Of a stretch of DNA of 64,000 bases, positions 48,800 to 59,127 are shown in pieces (position 1 is the first letter of the stretch; every line of letters starts with the position of its first letter). This stretch comes from Pratylenchus scribneri (taxonomy: Eukaryota > Nematoda > Chromadorea > Rhabditida > Pratylenchidae). The stretch covers positions 1 through 64,000 of the forward strand of contig JAQSEB010000108.1 of assembly GCA_030063045.1 (NCBI GenBank), given 5' to 3'. The notes below the pieces were generated by a model. It was not told the origin of the DNA. It was given only the letters and a program-made list of their open reading frames with translations, and ran no database searches. A program made the translations under genes and the position numbers.

Positions 48800-49170
48800 A
48801 ATTTAAAATAATTCTGAAATTTATTTATTTGATGTGTTAACAATACTAAACTTTTTGAGCTTATGAAAAGAAAATGTACATTTAAATAAATTTTGTACAC
48901 AAAAATTAATACCCAAAAGGAGCCAACGCGAGAGCTCATTAAAAATAATGAGTGGATCGTGTTTTTTACATAAAAATGTGAATTGAATACCCAAAATGAT
49001 CCAACGATTGGCAATTAAAAATAATGAGCCGATTTTGTTGATATCGCTGCCATGACAACAAAAATTAATAGTATTTAAATAAATTTTTTTACATAAAAAT
49101 GAAGACCACCCAAAAAGGAGCAAACAATAGCCCATTATATAATGGAAACGATTTTGTTGATGAGACATCA
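48800..49170. repeat. Three imperfect 100-120-bp tandem units
   Basis: ACCCAAAAGGAGCCAACG, ACCCAAAATGATCCAACGA and ACCCAAAAAGGAGCAAAC recur with TTTACATAAAAATG and a GTTGATATCGCTGCC / GTTGATGAGACATC segment. Minus-strand frames here translate the repeat (LGINFCVQN, LGIQFTFLCKK) and are not accepted as genes. Confidence 0.6.
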
Positions 49171-49311
49171 GGGAGATATTGACAACAAATATTAATAAAT
49201 ACCGAGAATCTTCCATCCAAATTGGCACTCGACAAAGACAAACGACAAAATATTTGTCGTTTATTTATGAAAATTTCATCTATCGACAAATCCAATCCAA
49301 ATTAGAAATCA

Positions 49312-49803
49312 AAATGACAAATAATATGTTGTGTCATTTGACATTCAATTTTTGTTCGGGCGGGAAAAGTGGTCTCCTGGATTTGTTTTTTGGGTAAAAA
49401 TGAGGACAAAAAATTCTGAAAAAAAATATTTGTAAATTTATTAGAAGAGTATTTTTAGCTTTTCTAAATTTTTTCAGATATTTTGGATGTATAGTGTACA
49501 TTTGATTTTTAATGAATTTTTGAAGAAAAAGGTAATCCATTTGAGGGGAAAAATTTGTTGTGCGATTTCATTCAACAAAGGACAAAATTCCTTTTGAAAG
49601 GATTTGTGGATTATGGAGAGCAGCAGGCAGACAAATCTAATACCTATTTTGCATTGAATCATTTCCGACATTCGCCAAATTTCTTTCCGTTTTATCATTT
49701 GTCGACTCTAATTTGGATTGAACCCGGCGGTTATCGAATAACATGCATAGTTCACAATTCACATTCACATATACAAAAAAACCCAAACAATATGAATAAT
49801 TGA
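49312..49803 (+). CDS. Doubtful plus-strand exons
   Basis: A frame from the ATG at 49312 (MTNNMLCHLTFNFCSGGKSG) reaches a possible donor at 49393. A frame at 49555-49803 reads normal-looking protein (GFVDYGEQQADKSN, HFRHSPNFFPFYHLS, IWIEPGGYRITCIVHN). I cannot join them in phase through the small open stretch at 49480-49530. Family not recognised; possibly a decayed or single-exon small gene. Confidence 0.25.
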
Positions 49804-49995
49804 ATAAGCATTTTGCTCAGAAATTTTACCGAAATTGAAAAGTGAGCAGCTAATTCATTATTATTATTAAATGAATAAATAGAATGTATTTTTATGTTTT
49901 ATTTTATAAAAATCTGCGAGTCTACCATTCTGCTGTTTGTTGCATTAAAAATCACAAAATTATATTGGTATATTCATCATCGGCATCGCCAGTAT

Positions 49996-50532
49996 TTATT
50001 TGTGTCGACAATAATTTGCACCAATCGTCCCACAACTACCCCATAAATGGGGCCAACCAGTATTAGGTTCACAACAAAGGAATGTAGGATTTACCGGTCC
50101 TACTGAACCACCGTCGCAAGCGGTGCATGGAGCATAGTTTGCGCAATCAGAATCTTTGAAGCACTCTAATTATAAAAAAATATTTAGTAATATTCGCCCT
50201 CCAAATAGGTTTTAGGTTATAATAAATTTAGATGGATTATGATATCCAAAATAGAAGTAAATTCCAAAACATATTTGTTTTCTGATTCCACAATTCGTAA
50301 CCAATAGTTAAATATAATTATTTTGGTATTCACAATTTTTTTTTATAAATTTTATAAATTTTTTAATCTTAATATACTTAAAAAATTTCAAAAATCACAC
50401 AAAAAATTTAATGATTTTGTTTATTTAAAGATCATTTTAATCTAATTTTTAATTACCAATTTTTGAGTGTTTCTTACCATGTGCAGCTACATGCATGCCT
50501 TTCAATTGCAATTGAATAGCAAATAGCATCAT
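49996..50532 (-). CDS. Secreted cysteine-rich peptide B, 2 exons, about 74 aa
   Basis: Exon 1 (50532-50478) encodes a short, moderately hydrophobic leader, MMLFAIQLQLKGMHVAAH. Exon 2 (50165-49996) joins in phase at a GTAAGA donor and carries eight cysteines: ECFKDSDCANYAPCTACDGG, then FLCCEPNTGWPHLWGSCG and ANYCRHK-stop. The CC pair and spacing suggest a knot-like disulphide fold, but the family is not recognised. The gene shares its upstream block (51055-51310) with peptide A, though the proteins themselves are not alignable by eye. The weak leader leaves secretion probable rather than certain. Confidence 0.6.
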
Positions 50533-52102
50533 TATTAAAAACAATCAGCTTATTAGGCATTATTTTGATTATTTGAAAGGAGTTATAGCTTTTATTAGAA
50601 ATAAGAATTCTTGTCTGAGCGTATTGTTCTTCAGCCATTTTTAAATGAACCCCGCATTTGCATATTTATTTGTTTTTTACCATTTTTGGAAATTTTTAGT
50701 TTTGGGTGGTCCAATATTTGCATTATGACATATTATTATTCTAAAACCTAAATCCAAATTCCAAATTAACTCTTGATATTTCAATTCCAATCTAAATATT
50801 CCCAAAATATTATTTTTTTTCGTTTCACAATCGACCACCCGTAAATAAAAATTGATTAAAACAAAGCAATAACGAAAATGGATTTGAACATAAATTTTTA
50901 TTGACCAAATTATGCAAATATAGGAAAAATTTTCATATGATTCGACAAAGGCGAACATTAGATTGGAAATTATGAAATAAAGAGAAAAAATTTGAGGGAT
51001 TAGGCAAAATAAACATATAGAATTGGAACAAAAACGGAACTTTGATCAAAAAGATGAATATTCGTGAATTTTTATATAATATGCAAATTATATCAGAAGT
51101 TTGCCAACGTGGCAATGGCAAACAATGGTGAATCTGATGAGGATTAAAAAAACAATGGAAAAATTAATATTTTTGGCCAATTTATCAATAATAAAAAAAT
51201 TTTTAAATTTTATTTTTCTTTATATTTTTATTATGTAAATTTCGAAAAAATCTTTTAATTCCAAATTCCAACCAAATTGATGTCCATGCCCAGTGCCCAT
51301 TACTTTTTACAGAAGTCATTTTGTTTCTCTTCTATTTAATAATATAATTACGCAGAAATTTTATTAAATTTGAAAAATGGAAGAGCTACAGATAATTATT
51401 TATTATAATATTATTAAATAGAATGTATTTTTAAAAAGAATTTTAAGTTTTTATTTTATAAAAACTAGTGGAAGTAAGGGAAGTGGGCGTAAGAGAAGTG
51501 GGTGCAACGTGCAAGGAATACGTGGGCCAATTCGACCTACTCTAGGGCTACGGATTTTGGAATTATTTAAAGATTTAATATTTACATTAAAATTAAAATA
51601 TTTTAAAGATATTTGCAAAATGAATTTTGTTTGAATGTTTAAAAAATAAAGAATTGATTTAAAAAATTAAAATCAATATAATGCATATTATTTATTGGAC
51701 GATTCTAACTAAAATAGATAAAATGCGTAGCCCCAATTCTTTTCATCGAATTTTTTAAAAATCAATATTTTTGTTACAGATTATAGAAAACATGAAATAA
51801 TTCGCCAATCCACATTTTTTTTTGTAAAATTTGTCATTTAAGATATATATCTTACAGCCTATTATATTATATTCATTTAACTGATTGGCAAAATATAAAA
51901 TTGCTTTTCCTTAAGCTTATAAATTTAATCAAAAAATATACATTTACTTTTATTTATTTATTTAATGATAAAAAATGGCCGAATTCAAAAAAGGCAAAAA
52001 TTTCATTTAAATAAAATCGATGAGAAATTTTCAATAAAAATTGTCTATTATTCAAAAATTCAGCAAGAAAATATCCCTTTTAAATATTCAATGCTTCACG
52101 AT
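50533..52102. other. Intergenic with duplicated block 51055-51310
   Basis: 50880-51010 resembles 24410-24500 (CAAATTATGCAAATA, AAAATTTTCATATGATT, TTTGAGGGATTAG), a dispersed repeat. 51055-51310 is the partner of 43010-43240. The rest is AT-rich with no gene recognised. Confidence 0.55.
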
Positions 52103-55100
52103 TCATTTTTTCTCTTTTCTGATTATACTATCAAGAGTTGTTTGTCCAGCAGACATTGGACTTTTGCTGGGACGTGATGATGATGTGGGAGCGGAACGTT
52201 GCGATGGAGAAGAATGAATCGATTGAGCAGAATTTTGGGATGGTGAAGAAATGGATTGATCAGAAAATTGTGATGAGAAATCCATTGATTGGGATTCGGA
52301 TGAAGAATGGCGTCTTTTGGCCGGCTTATTAAGTAAATAAATAAAATTAATTGTTTTAATTGAAAGATTTAACCTTTTTAAACTTAAAAGCGGTTTCAAA
52401 AATCTCTTCGTGGCGTTCAAGTCGAAAAATTCCAAATGCACGTAAAAGGAGACGACTACCCAATGTGTCAATAGTCGAATTGTACCCATCTAAACACATG
52501 GCCTTTTCCTTTCCCAATTCGTCCTTTTCGTTTGTGAGATCGATTGGGCCTAAATTTAACACAATATTAATTAATTATTGGATTTTTATATATTGCAGTA
52601 CCTGAATTGCCCCAATCTAAATACATGGCTCTCTTTTTCTGATCCAATTCGTCCTTTTTATTTGTGAGATCGATTGGGCCTAAATTTTAACATATTATTA
52701 ATATATTTAATCATCATTAATTTTTATGAAGAACTAAAACTGATTCATATTTATATATTTTTTTACACATATACAGCATACCTAAAATTGTGTTCTGCCA
52801 ATATTCATTAATTTCCTTATTAAATTGAATTTGGGCGTTTTTATTGGGTTGTTTAATAAATTCGCGCAGAAAATTATTTTTGCCCATGCGAGCACGAATC
52901 ATGGTTACTTCCCTAAAGAGGGCTTCCTGCTCGTCAATATTCGTGTAAATGAGGTGGACGATCACGCCATGGCCGGCTTCCCAAATTTGTCGTATACGAT
53001 TCCGCTTGAAAGAGACACCCTGAAAAGACAAATCATGTATTCACAAAATGTAATTGCTCAATCGATTTGTTCTTTTGTTCCTATAAGATTTCAATTTCAA
53101 ATCAATTTAATCGATTTGAACCTTTGAGAATAACTACAATTTTGGATTTTCTAATATTTTATAATCTAACTATTGAATACAATAATCAACATAATTTTCC
53201 TACCATTTATTGTGAAACATTAGTCAATGTTAACTGCGGGGCTTCATTTCGTAGAGCTATCGAAATATATTTATTTTTGACATTTATAATTCTTATTCTA
53301 TCCAAGCCCTAATTCTTTAGCCCTAAATGGTGGCATTAGTAAAAAATATTATAAATTTATATGGGCAAAAAAACTTACATATTTTTTTAGGATTTCTTTT
53401 TCATTCCTATTGAACGTTTTATTCAAATGGCTAAATGGCCTATCCTTCTCTGTGCTGGTTTTGCCAATGTAAAAGATTGACTGTATAAATTCGTGAAACG
53501 GCACATCTTCATGCACTTTGGTGGTTTTGAATTCTCTTGGATCCAACAACAAATAATTTGAACAATAATTCTTATTCTGCAAAAAGTGTTTAAATAATAA
53601 GAAAAAATATTTAATTGGTAATTTTAAGGCTTTATTTTTCAGTCAGAGTTTAAATAAAAATTAGTGAGGTAAGTCAAATATTTAAGCGAAAAATTGGTAC
53701 TTGTATGGTTTAGGTCCTCTTTTTTCCACAAAACGGAAAAAGTGAAGGGTCCTGTCCTGCTGCCTATGAGTCATCAGGATTTTAGGGCTTGGATCATTTA
53801 GAATAATTATATAGGTTACGGATAGGATTGGTACGCCCAACTTGGCGCCGGCAGACTTGACCCAGCCGATTTGGCGTTGAGCCGACTTGGCACGGCCCAA
53901 TCTGACACCTTCCAACTTGGCATGAAGGAATTTCTATATAATTAATTTTTTTTTGGTCATTTTTTGAATATATTATATAATAATTTGAAAAATATAAAAT
54001 ACATTGAAAGGATACATGTATAAAATTATTCAAAAATGTTACTTTTTTTTTGACAGTTTGACTATCACCTTGTTTTTCGATTCTCCTAGCCTTGGCTCTA
54101 AATCTATAAGCATAAACTCTAGCCAAAAAGCCCTAATCGTGAAAAAAAATAATGGAAATCAGTCGGCCGACATCAAGTTGGGCGTGTCCCATACAATTTG
54201 GCGCGGACAATTGGGCGCTAGCCTAAACTAGGTCAATTGGGCGCGGATAATTGGGCGCCGCATTTTCCGGACAATTGGTCGCCAAATTAAAAATAATAAA
54301 AAACATAGGAAAATATTTATTGTAATAAATATCAAAATTATTAGATTGCTCACCAGCATTCTTATTATTAAATTCACAACTAACAAGGGAACGCTTTCAG
54401 TTGACCATGGCTAAACCGGGTGAGTCCTAATTATTATTAAAGAGCATCATTTATTTGCATATAAAAACATTATTTTAGCTGCTAAATGGGCCTGCCCTTC
54501 GAGAAATGGCCAGAGAAAAATTTGCCACATCATTCTCTCACTACATAATGGAATGGAATGAAAGGCAGTCACCAGCACTGGTGGCATAGGGGTAAGTCTC
54601 CCCTTCTCCCCTTTTTCCACTCGGGTTCGAATCCACTTACCTCCAGATATTTTTAATGAACAAAATAAATGAAAATAAACATAAAAAATATTTTTATTTT
54701 AATATTTCCAAATCAAAAAAATTTTTTTAAACATCGTGAATATGATAGGCAATAAAAAAATGGTCGTTGTTTACAATCTCCAAATGTGTACAGTGTGCCC
54801 AATACATCCCACATCATGACCAAACAATTAGTGTTAGAATGGGTGTCTAGCGTCTTTGGAGAAGCTGTGGAGCCAGGACAAAAAGTTTTACTCATAATCG
54901 ATAGCTGGCCTGGGTGGAAGGACCATGCAGCAATCAGAAACTCATTAACCAAAGATATTCAATTACAAATTGAAACTATTCCCGCAGGGGCAACTGGCTT
55001 TTGCCAGCCTTGCGACCTTTTTTTATTTAGGCCTTGGAAAACGTTTTTCCGACGTATTAATGACTTTGTTCTCCTTGATAACATCGGAATCGACATTCAT

Positions 55101-57894
55101 TCTCGCGATAATTCCATTAAAATTCAAAGTCTTATATTCAATCAATTTCAAGCCCCTCGTTTTACTGACTTTCTTAAATATAGCTGGGCCAAAGCTGGCT
55201 TTATTGATCAAGAATTTGGTGAATTTTCTCATCCCGTTCGTTTTTGTTTGGAGCCTTCTAATTTTCCTATGCATTGCTTTGATTGTATGTCTCCCGTTTT
55301 AATTAAATGTGCCCATTGTGAACATTATCTATGTTTCCACCATTTTTTTATTGCCTATCATATTCACGATGTTTAAAAAAATTTTTTTGATTTGGAAATA
55401 TTAAAATAAAAATATTTTTTATGTTTATTTTCATTTATTTTGTTCATTAAAAATATCTGGAGGTAAGTGGATTCGAACCCGAGTGGAAAAAGGGGAGAAG
55501 GGGAGACTTACCCCTATGCCACCAGTGCTGCTGACTGCCTTTCATTCCATTCCATTATGTAGTGAGAGAATGATGTGGCAAATTTTTCTCTGGCCATTTC
55601 TCGAAGGGCAGGCCCATTTAGCAGCTAAAATAATGTTTTTATATGCAAATAAATGATGCTCTTTAATAATAATTAGGACTCACCCGGTTTAGCCATGGTC
55701 AACTGAAAGCGTTCCCTTGTAAGTTGGAAATAAATAATTTTAAAAAGTTCAAAAAGTGAACTAAATTGTATTTTTGCCTCTTTATAAAAGAATATTACCA
55801 AAAAATTGTAAGCAATCAACTTGATTTTCATTTTAGAAAATAAAGAGCAAAAAGACAAAAAAATTGGAATTATGAGAAAATTAAAATATTTTAATTCCTA
55901 TAAGCACAAAATTTTCTGATATTTTCCAAAAAAAATCAAAAGAAATATTTTTTATTTGGCGCCCAATTGCCCGGAAAATGCAGCGCCCAATTGTCCGCGC
56001 CCAATTGACCTAGTTTAGGCTAGCGCCCAATTGTCCAAATCGGCGCCCAATTGTCCAAATCGGCTGGCGCCCAATTGTCCAGCGCCCAATTTTCCATCCA
56101 CCAGCAGGAGCAGTTGAGCTGCTCCGATAGGATGGGGTAAATAAAATCATCTCATATAATAACCCCTAATATAAAACCGAACACCAAAACACCAATAAGG
56201 GTGGACCCTTCACTTTTATCCACATTTTCCTATTTGAGGAAAAAAAGGTCTAAATCATACAAGTAATGAATATTGTTTGTACTATATTTCATATTTTTAC
56301 CTCCATTATTCTCGACTTTTTCCGTTGATCGAAGATTTCTAGCATTTTTTGCTCTTCATTGAAACCATAAAAACTTGGATCACGCAAAATTTTCCGAACA
56401 TCCAAATCCAATGGATCATAGTTTTTTGCAAGAATATAAATCAAATGAATCAATTCCTTTTGATGGGCAACTTCAATTTTTTAAAAGCATTTATTAATAA
56501 TATAAATGAAAATTAAATTACGAAGTCTTTGATCTTCAGCCAACACTTTGACGCCATTATCATTTATGAGATCAGCCGGCATTTTCCATGCACAAACATT
56601 ATTTTTATCGATGTAGAAAAGCTGCATTGAATTTACAATTTTTACAAAAAATATTTGCACCTAAATTCTAACCATTTCGCTTGGGACCGCTGGTAAACGC
56701 AGCTTTTTTTCATATTTCCAATTTTGATCTAATTTACGTTCATATTCGTGCGGTCTAACCATTGTCCAACCACTCTCTGGGATAATAAAATGGCTGTAAT
56801 TTAGGCTGTAATTTTTGTCGGCAAAATGTTCTCTGATAAATTCGCTTTCTTTGATAAATCCACGTTGCATCCTTTCTCGAAATTCTGCATCAGACTAAAA
56901 AATGTACAAAATAATTAGGCTTAAATAAAAATAGGTTATTTAATTGAATATTTTTTAGGATAGTATTTAATTTGCCGAAAAGAATATTGAAATTGCCGAA
57001 AAAATTAATATGGTTTATAACGGTTTAGTGGTTTGTCCTAGACCCAAAAACTTTATACCCAATCGAAAGAACATCAAGATGCGTCGATTGGTATATATTT
57101 TGTCATGGGTTTAGCCATTTATAAAATAACCATCAAGGGTTTGAACGGTTCAATACTCTTCAAATTTGGCCAAAGCTTGACAAAATATATACCAATCGAC
57201 GCGTCTTGATGATCTTTCGATTGGGTATAAGGTTTATGGGTCTAGAACAAACTATTAAAGCGTTATAAACCATTTTAATTTTTTCGGTATTTTCAATATT
57301 CTTTTCGGCAATTTCAATGTTTTTTTTTCGCCATTTTAAATATTTCCCATTTTTTGTTAATAAAATTATTCAATAGATCTATTCTCATTCAAAAATGAAT
57401 GGCATCAGTAATTTACCATAAATTTTAATAGGGAAACCTGATATGAAGTGTGACCAAATTTTGTTAATGTTTTTTGTAAAGCAAGAGGCATGGTTGGTGC
57501 AGAAGAAGAGAAAAGTCTTGACTGATTAGGCTGAAATAATATGCATTTAGGTATTAATAAAAAACAGATTTTTAGATCAAAAAATTGTAATTTGTAAATA
57601 TCCTCTTAAAGTTTTATTTAAAAAATTGCAGAAAACGAAAATATCAGGTTAAATTTTTGCTTTTAATAATTTTTTTATTTATTTTGGCCAATTTGATATT
57701 CTAAAGATTACTTACAATGGGATTTTCGTCAAGCCATTTTTCAATGGCATTTTTGTCCCATTTGAATGGAATGAGTCGACAAATTAGCTTTTTCCCTGAA
57801 ATAGTTATCAAACGTTTTTTGCTTTATTTGGGAAGAAACTTCTTGTCGTTTCGGCCGGACAACTGTCAACTCCTTTAAGACGCTGGCGTTCCAT
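52103..57894 (-). CDS. GIY-YIG nuclease (ANKLE1/LEM-3-like), 11 exons, 543 aa
   Basis: Exons: 57894-57840, 57795-57716, 57530-57438, 56894-56673, 56621-56522, 56470-56301, 53576-53379, 53019-52782, 52679-52602, 52549-52374 and 52324-52103. All phases agree; the total is 544 codons with stop. Domains: N-terminal 240 residues of unknown fold, where I see no clear ankyrin repeats or LEM domain; GIY-YIG nuclease at about 245-375 with NYLLLDPREF, SIFYIGKTSTEKDRPFSHL, IWEAGHGVIVHL and the catalytic-Glu segment FREVTMIRARMGKNNF; two tandem PIDLTN exons; LLLRAFGIFRL; Ser-rich tail ending QTTLDSIIRKEKK. The LLLDP and AGHG context is that of the ANKLE1/LEM-3 branch rather than SLX1. Family members are metal-dependent DNA endonucleases; LEM-3 resolves chromatin bridges in C. 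elegans. Gene structure suggests function. Intron 3 holds a MITE and intron 6 a 2.6-kb transposon nest. Confidence 0.82.
54582..54634 (+). promoter_or_regulatory. tRNA-like Pol III A/B boxes in left inverted repeat
   Basis: A box TGGCATAGGGG (54582-54592) and B box GGTTCGAATCC (54624-54634), 42 bp apart as in tRNA genes. The surroundings do not fold into a full tRNA (the acceptor arms match only partly), so this is a tRNA-derived or SINE-like promoter rather than a tRNA gene. Confidence 0.7.
54816..55376 (+). pseudogene. C-terminal fragment of a DDE superfamily transposase
   Basis: The frame is open from 54786; the first ATG is at 54816, giving about 186 aa. Catalytic-core landmarks: a first Asp in LLIIDSWPGW and a second Asp in GFCQPCDLFLFRPWK, the pattern of DDE_1-type (pogo/CENP-B-like) transposases. 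The C-terminus is cysteine- and histidine-rich (HCFDCMSPVLIKCAHCEHYL), a likely zinc-binding module. The N-terminal DNA-binding part and the start of the catalytic domain are missing. The last residues lie inside the right inverted repeat, so the element looks like an internal-deletion or terminal-repeat-expanded derivative. Confidence 0.7.
55469..55521 (-). promoter_or_regulatory. tRNA-like Pol III A/B boxes in right inverted repeat
   Basis: Mirror of 54582-54634. GGATTCGAACC and CCCCTATGCCA on the plus strand are the reverse complements of the B and A boxes. Transcription would run leftward, into the transposase fragment on its antisense side. Confidence 0.7.
56950..57350. mobile_element. 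MITE family A copy with TTGCCGAAAA tails
   Basis: A clear example: GATAGTATTTAATTTGCCGA end; GGTTTAGTGGTTTGTCCTAG; core CAAGATGCGTCGATTGGTAT, mirrored as ACCAATCGACGCGTCTTGAT; and reverse tails to about 57350. It lies in intron 3 of the GIY-YIG gene. Confidence 0.82.
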
Positions 57895-59127
57895 TTATTT
57901 ACCAAAGGTTAAAATAAAATGTTTTTGTGTATTCTGCAAAAATAAATAAATAAAAGAATAAAAATTTGCTGAAAAATATTTTAAAGGATTTTTCTGACAA
58001 TTTTTTTTTATAAACTATTTGGATTTTTATATTTATTTATTATTAAATAGATATTTTAACGAATTAATTTTGAATTAATTTTAAAATATTTTAATATAAT
58101 TTGTTTATTATTGGAGTAAGCAAAAAAAGAGAAAATGGCGATGGATTGATGAATCGATATTATGCCTATTTGCTTGTGGAAAAGTGACGCTTCGAATGGG
58201 GATAAGAAAGAAAGGGAAGAAAATTTTCTTTTGCAGTAGCAGAGGGCAAAGGTCATTTATATATAGAGTATAGACCATTTAGATTTTCTTCTACATCTCA
58301 TCGAATTTAGGCATTTTTTGATTTTCCCATCAAATTTGGCTGAAATTAAATTGTTTTTATAATAGCTTACTTAGGCTAATAATAATAGGGCTTATTTTAG
58401 TTTGAATAAGATTTTAATTTATAGGTAAAGAATGTTCATTTGCATTAGCTATTGTCATTTATTCTCTAATCATTGTGAATTTAATATAAAATATATGAAA
58501 AATAAAAAAAAATTTCAAATCTTTTAGAATGATACCAAAAACATTAAAATTAGTTCAACTTGGGCAAAGCTATACTTAAAAAAGAATGGTCATTCATTTT
58601 AGAGATTAGATGAACAAAGAAATCGACACAAAAAATTATCTTCTTTAATTTATTTCATCCTTTTATGAAACTTATATTTATAAATTACAAATTTTCTAAA
58701 TAACTAACAATTAAATATTTTTATTTTAAACAAAAAGAAAAAAATATTTAAAATAGAATATTGTGGAAAAAACAGACGGAAGAATAGTGCAAAACAGGCG
58801 GAATTTATGTAGTGCAAAATAGGCTTAAATAATTTGGTGCAAACAGTCACGCCAATTCACATACAGCTCGAGGCAAAATTACTTCCATAAATATGGAATT
58901 TCAAGAGAAAATCACATTTTCCTGAATTAATTACGTAATAAAATTATTATATCAAAATAAAATTTTCATAAAATTTTTTTGACAATCTAGCCTTCAAATT
59001 TTTGCAATTTAATTGTTAAAAATCAGCAAAAATTATATCTTTATAAAAAATAAAATAATAAAGAAAATTTTCATTTAATTCATTTTAAAAATTGAATATA
59101 AAATAATATTATTCGAACTAAATAAAT
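57895..59127. other. Upstream region of the GIY-YIG gene; no gene
   Basis: A TATA-like run (TTTATATATAG, 58256-58266, reads TATATAAA on the minus strand) lies about 360 bp upstream of the GIY-YIG start and could be its promoter. A minus-strand frame at 58256-58056 has no support. Near 58770-58840 the AAAACAGGCGGAATT motif recurs (also at 24310 and 27050). The right end is 3' flank of the glycosyltransferase gene. Confidence 0.4.

Larger units (their letters stand above)
54383..55720 (+). mobile_element. DDE-type element with 382-bp terminal inverted repeats
   Basis: Inverted repeats 54383-54764 and 55339-55720 are each 382 bp and nearly perfect; I noticed one mismatch near the ACCAGCACTGG / AGCAGCACTGG site. 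Ends are (A)CAAGGGAACG...CGTTCCCTTG(T). TAA flanks both sides if the ends are CAAGGG, which would be a 3-bp target duplication; TA is the alternative. The 574-bp centre encodes the C-terminal part of a DDE transposase. Each inverted repeat contains a tRNA-like Pol III promoter. Confidence 0.88.
53832..56097. mobile_element. Second-level foldback with GCGCCCAATTG arms
   Basis: Left arm 53832-54290 and right arm 55955-56097 consist of repeated GCGCCCAATTGTCC-type words in opposite orientations. A longer mirrored stretch is centred on GCTAGCCTAAACTAGGTCAA (54211-54230 and about 56003-56022). It carries the DDE element inside it. No ORF of its own. Confidence 0.65.
53698..56265. mobile_element. 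Outer palindromic element (TACTTGTATG ends), split by insertions
   Basis: The left piece (53698 to about 53830: TACTTGTATGG, AGTGAAGGGTCC) and right piece (about 56100-56265: GGACCCTTCACTTTT, ATCATACAAGTA) are the two halves of one palindromic element related to 2812-3048. A later insertion separates them. The whole lies in intron 6 of the GIY-YIG gene. Confidence 0.7.

Noticed and set aside
54582..54650. A real tRNA gene
   Set aside because: A and B boxes fit, but the acceptor strands pair only partly and the same sequence is present inverted in the other transposon arm.
54713..54952. Minus-strand ORF opposite the transposase fragment
   Set aside because: Shadow of the plus-strand DDE frame, which carries the IDSW and QPCD landmarks.
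58056..58256. Minus-strand ORF upstream of the GIY-YIG gene
   Set aside because: No partner exon, low-complexity residues and position in the likely promoter region.
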